A stretch of DNA of 64,000 nucleotides from positions 496,001 to 560,000 of the forward strand of contig NZ_JACHJG010000002.1 in NCBI RefSeq assembly GCF_014203545.1, read 5' to 3'. The position numbers were made by a program, and so were the translations under genes. Of the stretch, positions 44,229 through 51,252 are shown in pieces. The notes beneath the pieces were generated by a model that had not been told where the DNA came from, searched no databases, and saw nothing but the letters and a program-made list of their open reading frames with translations. The number at the start of each line of letters is the position of its first letter. Position 1 is the first letter of the stretch. The DNA comes from Streptomyces netropsis (GTDB lineage Bacteria; Actinomycetota; Actinomycetes; Streptomycetales; Streptomycetaceae).

Positions 44229-44993
44229 TCAGAGCCGTGTCGTGACCGAATCCCCCCTGGACCCCCAGCTGAACACGTCCAGGACGCGCCGGTAGTAGTC
44301 CGGGCCGAAGCCGAGCCGGTCCACCTCGGGGACGAGGGCCCGCAGCTTGTCGATGGAGATGGTGTGATGACTGCCCGTCTCCTGGTACTCGCGGCGGGCC
44401 GTCAGACCGAGACCGCGCTCCAGATGGTCGACGATCGTGTCGACCGGGACCGCGGCGCCGGAGGCGACGTTGACCGTCTCGGCCGTTAGGTCCAGCGCCA
44501 GCAGACGGTCGATCACGGTCACCGTGTCGGTCACATCGATCAGATCACGGGTGGCGGCACGGTGGATGCGGACCACACCGCCCCGCAACTGCCGGACCAG
44601 GGTGGGCAGTAGCTGGTGCGGTGGCTGCCCGGGACCGACCAGATGGCTCAGGCGCAGGATCAGATGGTCGGCACCCGTGGCGCGCAGCTGCTCCTCGAGG
44701 GCGAGTTTGTGCGCGCCGTAAGGGGAGCAGGGCACCACGGGCCGGTCCTCCCGCCCGGGCCCGTCCGCCGCCCCGTACATCCCGGTGGCGGACGTCGAGA
44801 AGAACAACAGCCGCCGCCCGTCGGCCTTGCAGCGCAGCGCGGTCTCCCGCAGCAGCGCCGCCTCACGGGCGAAGTCGGCGTCGGAGGTGCCGGACGCCCA
44901 GGAGACTCCGGCAGCGAGCGCCACGGTCCCCGGGTGCCGGTCGGCCATCGGTCGCAGACTCCCGGCGAGGAATCCGTTGCCCACAATGTCCAT
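44229..44993 (-). CDS. SDR NDP-sugar reductase/epimerase (likely 4-ketoreductase)
   Basis: A 254-residue NAD(P)-dependent epimerase/dehydratase-type protein. The dinucleotide motif is a short variant (VGNGFLAG, residues 4-11), the catalytic Ser region is FSTSATGMYG (65-74) and the Tyr/Lys pair is YGAHK (92-96). Proteins of this kind reduce the 4-keto group of dTDP-4-keto-6-deoxyhexoses. With rmlA, rmlB and the glycosyltransferase facing it, a 4-ketoreductase completing a neutral 6-deoxyhexose is the best guess. It is transcribed against the sugar operon and divergently from the regulator across a 449-base gap. The ribosome site before the ATG is weak (AGGA). Stereochemistry and exact reaction are unknown. 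Confidence 0.75.
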   Translation of the reverse strand: MDIVGNGFLAGSLRPMADRHPGTVALAAGVSWASGTSDADFAREAALLRETALRCKADGRRLLFFSTSATGMYGAADGPGREDRPVVPCSPYGAHKLALEEQLRATGADHLILRLSHLVGPGQPPHQLLPTLVRQLRGGVVRIHRAATRDLIDVTDTVTVIDRLLALDLTAETVNVASGAAVPVDTIVDHLERGLGLTARREYQETGSHHTISIDKLRALVPEVDRLGFGPDYYRRVLDVFSWGSRGDSVTTRL

Positions 44994-45294
44994 GCGTCGA
45001 GTCCTGATCTTCGAGATGAGGGGGGGCGGCCGTGCCGGGCGTAGAAGACCAGCGATGGCCCCGGGAGGTCAACCATGTGGGCGGATGTCCAAGGATGTCC
45101 TTAGTGTTTCGCCGGACCGGGCGGCCCGTGGAACCCGCGCTCGCGTCGGGCGCCGACCAGCGGCGCCACCCGCCCGGCCCCCGCGAGCCGCGGGAGGACC
45201 GTACCGAACCACCGAAACCCAGACCTTGGACCGAACCAACCGAACCCTTTCGGAAGTACAAACCGCAGGCTTAGTCGTGTGGGCCTGGATGACG

Positions 45295-45324
45295 TTGACG
45301 CGCCTCCTCGGAACTATCTAATGT
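45295..45324 (+). promoter_or_regulatory. Promoter candidate for the PAS-LuxR regulator in the 449-base divergent gap
   Basis: TTGACG (45295-45300) is followed after 16 bases by TCTAAT (45317-45322), a reasonable sigma-70-like promoter about 120 bases before the regulator's GTG. The gap 44994-45442 is less GC-rich toward its right side. It contains no gene I can support; a reading frame at 45032-45274 has no ribosome site or family. A poor match (11 of 16) to the PimM box sits at 45346-45361. Confidence 0.45.
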
Positions 45325-45442
45325 GCGGTTCCGGAGCCGGGCAGTCCAGGGCATTCCGAACGAGGCCCGGTCATCGGTTTTCTGACGCATTTCTAGCGCG
45401 TGGTTCTGAACGCTCTGCGGAACCTGAAAGATTGGCAGGCTC

Positions 45443-46120
45443 GTGGCTAATTCCTTACTTGCAGACTTGGTACCGGGCGTTACTCGCGGATACACGGACG
45501 ACCAAGGGGTCAACCAGCCGCAGTTCGACCAGCCGGGCCTGTGTATGGCCTCCCTCGATCCGACCCTGACGATCCGACAGGCGAATCAGGAGTTCTTCCG
45601 CCAGTTCGGCGCCTCCTCGGCGGACGTGTGCGGGCGCAGCTTCCAGGAGCTGGTGCACCCGAGCGTGCAGCAGCCGCTGATGCGCCAGTTCTCACGGCTG
45701 GTCGAGGGCAAGCGGCAGCGCTTCGCCACCCATGTGGTCGGGGTCCGGCAGGAGGATTCCGCCTTCGCCAGCCCCCTGACGGCCATCGCGGTCCGCGGCG
45801 GTACGCCCGAGGACGCGTCGATCCTGGTGCTGATGCCGCAGACCCAGGGGTCCGACGACGCCGGAGTGGTCACCAACCGGAAGAAGATCCTCACCGAGAT
45901 AGACGCACGCATCCTCGAGGGCATAGCCGCCGGGATCTCCACGGTCCCGCTCGCCTCACGGCTCTACCTCAGCCGGCAGGGTGTCGAGTACCACGTGACC
46001 GGATTGCTCCGGAAGCTCAAGGTGCCCAACCGGGCCGCCCTGGTCTCGCGGGCCTACTCCATGGGGGTGCTCAATGTGGGCACCTGGCCGCCGAAGGTCG
46101 TCGAGGAATTCATCAAGTGA
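45443..46120 (+). CDS. PAS-LuxR pathway activator (PimM/NysRIV/AmphRIV family)
   Basis: This 225-residue protein has an N-terminal PAS domain (about residues 35-130, starting MASLDPTLTIRQANQEFFRQ) and a C-terminal LuxR-type helix-turn-helix (about 150-215, including LASRLYLSRQGVEYHVTGLL). From residue 35 on it strongly resembles PimM, the positive regulator of pimaricin genes, and its polyene-cluster relatives. The GTG at 45443 gives a 34-residue extension as in longer family members; a PimM-like start at ATG 45545 is the alternative. With the GTG start, codon 5 (45455-45457) is TTA, implying control by the bldA leucyl-tRNA. The first dozen codons are unusually AT-rich. It probably activates the PKS, sugar and thioesterase genes. 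Confidence 0.92.
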   Translation: MANSLLADLVPGVTRGYTDDQGVNQPQFDQPGLCMASLDPTLTIRQANQEFFRQFGASSADVCGRSFQELVHPSVQQPLMRQFSRLVEGKRQRFATHVVGVRQEDSAFASPLTAIAVRGGTPEDASILVLMPQTQGSDDAGVVTNRKKILTEIDARILEGIAAGISTVPLASRLYLSRQGVEYHVTGLLRKLKVPNRAALVSRAYSMGVLNVGTWPPKVVEEFIK

Positions 46121-46164
46121 CACCCATAAAGGTTTGACGTCGACCGACCGGCCAACCGGCCGAA

Positions 46165-46231
46165 ACAGCTCGGCCGCGGCGGAACTTTCGGGCCAGGAAA
46201 GCCCGACGGTTTTCCGCCGTGGCCGAGCTGT
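46165..46231. terminator. Long hairpin after the regulator gene
   Basis: Bases 46165-46184 pair with 46212-46231 in a 20-bp stem with a single G-U pair. An internal loop and a 5-bp apical stem (46189-46193 with 46201-46205) follow. It begins 45 bases after the regulator stop. No T tract follows. It is the main feature of the 256-base gap before the thioesterase and most likely terminates the regulator message. Confidence 0.7.
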
Positions 46232-46376
46232 CGTCCGTGGGTAAACCCGCGGTAAGTGCGGGAGGGCAAGGGAAACGCCCAGAGATTCCGTGCCCGGGGC
46301 GGCGCGGTCTTGTGCCCGCTCGGCCGTCGCGGGGATAGTGGTATCGCGCCGAAAGTGAACGAGACGAAGGACGAGC

Positions 46377-47147
46377 ATGGCTGAAATACCCGTGGACGAC
46401 ACGCTGTGGTGCCGGAACTTCCGTCCCACCCCCGACGCACCCGTGCGCCTGGTCTGCTTCCCGCACGCGGGCGGTTCCGCGAGCTTCTACCTGCCCCTCG
46501 CCTCGGCGCTGACGCCGGACGCCGACGTCCTGGCGATCCAGTACCCCGGGCGCCAGGACCGCCGCCGCGAACCCTGCGTGGACGACATCGCGACACTCGC
46601 CGAACAGGTCCACACGGCGCTCGCCGGCTGGCTGGACCGGCCGGTGGTGTTCTTCGGTCACAGCATGGGCGCCCTGGTGGCGTTCGAGGTGGCCCGCCGC
46701 ATGGAACGCGAAGGCCAGGGCCCCGCACGGCTGTTCGCCTCGGGGCGCCGCGCGCCCTCCCGCTACCGCGACGAGAACGTCCACCAGCGCGACGACGACG
46801 GCATCGTCGCCGAACTGCGAGACATGAGCGGTACGGACACCCGGGTGCTCGGCGACGAGGAGATGCTGCGGATGGTCCTGCCCGCCATCCGTGCCGACTA
46901 CCGCGCGGTGGAGACCTACCGCAGCGAGCCGGGCGCGTCGGTGCGCTGCCCCGTCACGGTCATGGTGGGCGACGACGACCCCAAGACCTCCCTCGACGAG
47001 GCCGAGGACTGGAAGGGGCACACCACCGGCGGGTTCGACATGCAGGTCTACTCCGGTGGGCACTTCTACCTCAGCAGTCAGGCGCCCGCCGTCATCACGG
47101 CCCTGCGCGGTCACCTGGCCGCCGTGCCGGCCTCTCCCCAGGGCTGA
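46377..47147 (+). CDS. Type II (editing) thioesterase
   Basis: A 256-residue alpha/beta-hydrolase of the kind that removes aberrant acyl groups from PKS or NRPS carrier domains. The nucleophile motif GHSMG is at residues 94-98 (Ser96), the acid in VGDDD (198-201) and the His in SGGHFYLS (His229). The N-terminus (VRLVCFPHAGGSASFY) is characteristic of this family. The ATG at 46377 follows AAGGAC. Its position next to the PAS-LuxR regulator at the end of the polyene genes matches NysE in nystatin (inference). Length is typical. Confidence 0.92.
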   Translation: MAEIPVDDTLWCRNFRPTPDAPVRLVCFPHAGGSASFYLPLASALTPDADVLAIQYPGRQDRRREPCVDDIATLAEQVHTALAGWLDRPVVFFGHSMGALVAFEVARRMEREGQGPARLFASGRRAPSRYRDENVHQRDDDGIVAELRDMSGTDTRVLGDEEMLRMVLPAIRADYRAVETYRSEPGASVRCPVTVMVGDDDPKTSLDEAEDWKGHTTGGFDMQVYSGGHFYLSSQAPAVITALRGHLAAVPASPQG

Positions 47148-47309
47148 GGCCGGGCGGCAGCCGGTCGGGACACAGCGGGCCGGGGCCTCGCGGTACGCGG
47201 ACACACGCCGTCCGTCGGCAGTACGGGTGATACCCCTGCCGGCGGCGCGCGTGTCGGTGGACCCGCGGCGGCCCGGCGGGTGACGCTGCGTCGGACAAAT
47301 AGCCGGAAT

Positions 47310-47337
47310 ATAGCGCTATGGCATCAGATAGCTGATG
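47310..47337. promoter_or_regulatory. Two small palindromes in the AT-rich leader of the ACP operon
   Basis: The 248-base gap before the ACP gene ends in an AT-rich stretch holding a perfect 10-base palindrome ATAGCGCTAT (47310-47319). A second inverted repeat CATCAG-ATAG-CTGATG follows (47322-47337). They lie 60-86 bases before the ACP start, where an operator could sit. An 8-bp hairpin (47127-47134 with 47146-47153) overlaps the thioesterase stop. Confidence 0.4.
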
Positions 47338-47395
47338 GCTGATACGTCAAACGCGCGACGGTCCGGTGTCCGGCTCCGATCGAGGAGAGCGATCG

Positions 47396-47692
47396 ATGGA
47401 ACCCGCGTATGACCTGATGGCCCGTCTGCTCACGGAGCACTTCGGCATCCCCGAGGAGGAGATCACCCCGGACGCGACGTTCGAACAGCTCGAAGTCGAC
47501 TCGCTGGCCAGGGTCGAGCTGATCACGATGATCGAGGACCGGCTGCACGTGGCCCTGCCCGAGGAACACGGCGACGCCACCGTCGGGGAAGCCGCCGCGT
47601 ACCTCGACCGGCTCGTGGCGGACCGCGCCGACCGGGAGCCGGCCGCACCGACCGGGGACCAGCCGGTGGCGATGGCAGGGCCCGCGCGGTGA
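47396..47692 (+). CDS. Free-standing acyl carrier protein
   Basis: A 98-residue carrier protein with the phosphopantetheine motif EVDSLARVEL (Ser36) and an acidic helix II, as in type II fatty acid or polyketide ACPs. The C-terminal 25 residues are a proline- and alanine-rich extension beyond the usual 75-85 residues. The ATG at 47396 follows GAGGAG; an in-frame GTG at 47366 lacks a ribosome site. The stop overlaps the ketosynthase start (GTGA), so the two are coupled and probably work together. Confidence 0.9.
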   Translation: MEPAYDLMARLLTEHFGIPEEEITPDATFEQLEVDSLARVELITMIEDRLHVALPEEHGDATVGEAAAYLDRLVADRADREPAAPTGDQPVAMAGPAR

Positions 47693-48912
47693 GCGCCTCG
47701 GACGCCGCCGTCACCGGTATCGGCATGGTGACGCCGGCGGGGCTGGGCCGGGAGGCCACCTGGGACGGACTGTGCGAGGGAGTGGGCTTCGGCGCCCGGG
47801 ACCCGTGGCTGGCCGGACTGCCCGTCGACTTCTCCTGCGGGGTCCACGACTTCGACGGCGGGGCCCTGCTCGGCAAGCGGATCACCTGGCGCAACGACCG
47901 GTTCATCCACCTGGCGATGGTCGCCGCCCGCGAGGCGGTCGCCGACGCGGCGCTGGACACCGACACCTGGGACGCCCCCCGGGTGGCCGTGGTCCTCGGC
48001 TGTGCCAGCAACGGCGGCGACCGCTGGGCCGCCGAGTACCGCAACCTGGCCGAGGGGCGCGTGGAGTCCATCTCGCCGACCGCCCTGCTGCGTTCGCTGC
48101 CCAACATGGTCGCGGGCGAGGTGTCCACCGATCTCCAGGCGCTGGGCCCCTGCCTCACCACCTCGACGGCCTGCGCGGCGGGCACCACGGCGATCGGCAC
48201 CGCCCGCGACCTGCTGCGGACGGGGGCCTGCGACATCGCGATCGCCGGCGGCACCGACTGCGCGCGCGTCCCCATGGGCTCGGCCGCCTTCTACCGGATG
48301 CGGGCACTGTCCGAGAACCGCCAGGACCCGGCCGGCGCGTCCCGGCCGTTCGACGCGGACCGCGACGGGTTCGTCCTGAGCGAGGCGGCGGCCGTCCTCG
48401 TCCTGGAACGGCCCGAGTACGCCCGCGCCCGCGGCGCGCACATCCGCGGTTACGTCTCGGGCTACGGGGCCTCCAGCGACGGCTTCCACCCCACCCGCCC
48501 GGACCCGGAGGGCGCCGGCGCGCGGCGCGCGGTGCTCGCCGCGCTCGCGGACGCCCGCGCCGACGTGTCGGAGGTGCACCACGTCAACGCGCACGGCACG
48601 TCCACGCCCCTGAACGACCGTGTGGAGGCCTCCATGCTGTCGAAGGTGTTCCGCACGCCCCCGCCGGTGACGTCCGTCAAGGGCGCCATCGGGCACTCGC
48701 TCGGGGCCGCGGGCGCGATCGACGCGGCCTGCACGGTGATGTCGCTGGAGCGACAGCTCGTTCTGCCGACCGCCAATCTGGACCGGCTGGACGACGGAAT
48801 GGACCTGGACGTGGTGACGAAACAACCGCGGCGGCACCGCATGGAGGCGGCGATCAGCGACTCGTTCGGCTTCGGCGGACAGAACGCCGTGCTGTTCTTC
48901 CGGGCCGCGTGA
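47689..48912 (+). CDS. Beta-ketoacyl-ACP synthase, FabF (KAS II)-like
   Basis: A 407-residue discrete condensing enzyme. The active Cys162 (TSTACAAGTT), His302 (NAHGTSTPLND) and His336 (GAIGHSLGAAG) of the thiolase fold are all present, so it should catalyse decarboxylative Claisen condensation. It is not a chain-length-factor-like or Ser/Gln decarboxylase variant. Overlaps of four bases with the ACP gene upstream and the MMPL gene downstream make a tight three-gene unit. No ketoreductase, dehydratase or acyltransferase accompanies it, so reduction would have to come from primary fatty acid enzymes. It may make a short acyl chain, perhaps a starter or tailoring acyl group; this is inference. 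Confidence 0.88.
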   Translation: MSASDAAVTGIGMVTPAGLGREATWDGLCEGVGFGARDPWLAGLPVDFSCGVHDFDGGALLGKRITWRNDRFIHLAMVAAREAVADAALDTDTWDAPRVAVVLGCASNGGDRWAAEYRNLAEGRVESISPTALLRSLPNMVAGEVSTDLQALGPCLTTSTACAAGTTAIGTARDLLRTGACDIAIAGGTDCARVPMGSAAFYRMRALSENRQDPAGASRPFDADRDGFVLSEAAAVLVLERPEYARARGAHIRGYVSGYGASSDGFHPTRPDPEGAGARRAVLAALADARADVSEVHHVNAHGTSTPLNDRVEASMLSKVFRTPPPVTSVKGAIGHSLGAAGAIDAACTVMSLERQLVLPTANLDRLDDGMDLDVVTKQPRRHRMEAAISDSFGFGGQNAVLFFRAA

Positions 48913-51236
48913 GCCCCCAGGACCTCGACACCGCCCCGGCCCCGAGCCCCCCGAGCGCCAGGGGGCCCGGGGCCGCGGGCCGCGCCGCGCCCCCTCGCAC
49001 CGGACGCGGCCGGGCCTGGCTCGTACCCGCCCTCGCGTTCGTGGTGACCCTGCTGCTCGGCGTGGCCGGCATCGGCACCCACGAGCGGCTGGCCAACGGC
49101 GGCTACACCGCGTCCGGCACCGAGTCCGAACGCGCCAACCGGCTGCTGGCCGACCGCTTCGGCGGCGGCAGCCCCGACCTCGTGCTGCTCGTACGGGCCG
49201 AGGGCGGCGTCGACACCGCGTCGGCCCGGGCGGAAGGACGGCGGCTGACCCTGCGGCTGGCGCGCGCGCCCGGGGTCGGCGGGGTGCGCTCCTACTGGTC
49301 GGGCGGCGCGGCCGGCACGGACCCGGCACTACGGTCCGAGGACGGCACGCGGGCACTGGTCACGGCCGACCTCACGGGCGCCGACCGCGACGCGGCACGC
49401 ACCGCCGAAGCACTCGTGCCCGAACTCACCGGCCGCCACGGGGCCTTGCGCGTACAGGCGACCGGACCGGCCTGGGTCAGCGTGGAAGCCGGGCGCGTCA
49501 GCCAGCACGACCTGGTGCGCGCCGAAGTCGTCGCCGCCCCCCTCACCCTGCTCATCCTCGTGCTCGCGCTGCGCTCCCTGGTGGCCGCGCTCGTCCCCCT
49601 TGTCATCGGCGTGGTGGCCGTCGTCGGCACGATCGCGCTGCTGCGGCTGCTCAGCCACGCCATGCCGGTGTCGGTCTTCGCCATGAACCTCACCACCGCG
49701 CTCGGCTTCGGACTCGCGGTGGACTACGGGCTGTTCCTCGTCACCCGCTACCGCGAGGAACTGCGCACGGGCAAGCCCGTGGCCGTCGCCGTCGAACGGA
49801 CCGCGCGCCGGGCGGGTCACACCGTGGCCGTCTCCGCCTGCACCGTGGCGCTGTCGATGTCGGCGCTGCTGGTGCTGCCGCTGCCGTTCCTGCGGTCGAT
49901 GGCCTGCGCCGGGATCGCGGTGGCCCTGCTCGCCGCGGCCACGGCCGGGCTCCTCGTGCCGCCCGTCCTGAACCTCCTCGGCACCCGCGTCGACCGCTGG
50001 GACCCGCTCGCCGTGCTGCGCGGGTGGCGTCGTAGCGGCCCGGGGGCGCCACGGGCGGACAGTCCGGCCTGGCGGACCGTCGCCCGGGTCGTCACCCGGC
50101 GGCCGGTGTACTACGGAGGGGGGTGCGCGCTGGTGCTCCTGCTGGTCGCCTCGCCCTTCGCGCACGTGCACTTCGGGCTGTCGGACGAGCGGGTGCTGCC
50201 CGCGCACACCGAGGCGCACCGGACGTCCCAGGCCATCCGCGAGGGCTTCACCTCCCGCGCCGAACGGAATCTGACCGTCGTGCTCCCGGACGTCGACGCC
50301 GTACGCGACCGGGCGGCACTGTCGGCGTTCGCGCGCCGGGTGGCGGCGCTGCCGTCCGTCGCACGCCACGGCGGGGTGCTCACGTCGGCGGGCGGGGCAC
50401 CCCGCCCCTGGGTGAGCGCCGAAGGAGCGCCCGCCACGGCCGCGCGAGGAGACCGGGTGCGGGTGGCGGCGCCGCCCGGGCCGGGCGCGGTGCTGACCGT
50501 GACCGGCCCCGAGGACCCCCAATCGCGCGCCGGCCGGGACCTGGTGAAGCGGCTGCGGTCGCTGCCGGCCCCCGGCGAACGGCTGGTCACCGGGCGTGCG
50601 GCCCACCTCGCCGACACCCAGGACGCGGTGCGCGGCCGGCTGCCGCTCGCGGCCGGGATCGTCGCCGTCACAACATGGGCGATGCTCTTCCTGCTCACCG
50701 GGAGCGTGCTGCTGCCGGTGAAGGCGCTGGTGATCGGGGCGCTCAGCCTCGGCACGAGCTTCGGACTGATGGTCCACGTCTTCCAGGACGGTCATCTGCG
50801 CCGCGCGGTCGGGGAGTTCACGGTCACCGGGACGCTGGACATGACGATGCCGCTGCTGATGTTCGTCATCGCGTTCGGGCTCGCCATCGACTACGAGATC
50901 TTCCTGCTGTCGCGGGTGAAGGAGCACCACGCCCTGACCGGTGACAACCGGCAGGCCGTGGTGGAGGGCGTCGCGCGAACGGGCCGGCTGGTGACCACGG
51001 GCGCCCTCGCGGTGGCCGTCGTCACCGGGGCCCTCGCCACCTCGGGGGTGACGCTGCTGAAGCTGCTGGGCACGGGGCTCGCGGTCGCCGTGCTCGTCGA
51101 CGCGGTCCTGGTGCGGGGGGTCCTCGTACCGGCCTGTCTGACCCTGGCGGGACGGGCCAACTGGTGGACACCCGCCCCGCTGGCGCGGGCACACGCCTGG
51201 ATCAGCGCCCGGACCGGCCTGGACGAGAGCCGTTGA
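48909..51236 (+). CDS. MMPL/RND-family membrane transporter
   Basis: A 775-residue inner-membrane protein of the MMPL family, proton-driven exporters of lipids and polyketides in actinobacteria. After an N-terminal helix (WLVPALAFVVTLLLGVAGIG) there is a large extracytoplasmic loop, then a helix block with FGLAVDYGLFLVTRYREE. A second loop and helix block follow, with the mirror motif FGLAIDYEIFLLSRVKEHH; the Asp-Tyr pairs are the presumed proton relay. The GTG start at 48909 overlaps the ketosynthase stop, so export of the ACP/KS product is a natural inference. An apparent frame extension upstream is only an out-of-phase shadow of the ketosynthase gene. Confidence 0.93.
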   Translation: MSPQDLDTAPAPSPPSARGPGAAGRAAPPRTGRGRAWLVPALAFVVTLLLGVAGIGTHERLANGGYTASGTESERANRLLADRFGGGSPDLVLLVRAEGGVDTASARAEGRRLTLRLARAPGVGGVRSYWSGGAAGTDPALRSEDGTRALVTADLTGADRDAARTAEALVPELTGRHGALRVQATGPAWVSVEAGRVSQHDLVRAEVVAAPLTLLILVLALRSLVAALVPLVIGVVAVVGTIALLRLLSHAMPVSVFAMNLTTALGFGLAVDYGLFLVTRYREELRTGKPVAVAVERTARRAGHTVAVSACTVALSMSALLVLPLPFLRSMACAGIAVALLAAATAGLLVPPVLNLLGTRVDRWDPLAVLRGWRRSGPGAPRADSPAWRTVARVVTRRPVYYGGGCALVLLLVASPFAHVHFGLSDERVLPAHTEAHRTSQAIREGFTSRAERNLTVVLPDVDAVRDRAALSAFARRVAALPSVARHGGVLTSAGGAPRPWVSAEGAPATAARGDRVRVAAPPGPGAVLTVTGPEDPQSRAGRDLVKRLRSLPAPGERLVTGRAAHLADTQDAVRGRLPLAAGIVAVTTWAMLFLLTGSVLLPVKALVIGALSLGTSFGLMVHVFQDGHLRRAVGEFTVTGTLDMTMPLLMFVIAFGLAIDYEIFLLSRVKEHHALTGDNRQAVVEGVARTGRLVTTGALAVAVVTGALATSGVTLLKLLGTGLAVAVLVDAVLVRGVLVPACLTLAGRANWWTPAPLARAHAWISARTGLDESR

Positions 51237-51252
51237 CGACCGTCCACCCGGC

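Noticed and set aside
45032..45274. 80-codon frame in the gap before the regulator
   Set aside because: No ribosome site, no family resemblance, Pro/Arg-rich composition.
45346..45361. Second possible PimM box before the regulator
   Set aside because: Only 11 of 16 positions match and the symmetric right half is poor; kept only as a remark.
47772..48908. Apparent N-terminal extension of the MMPL transporter
   Set aside because: It is the out-of-phase reading of the ketosynthase gene, whose Cys and His motifs are intact in the other frame; the MMPL start overlaps the ketosynthase stop.
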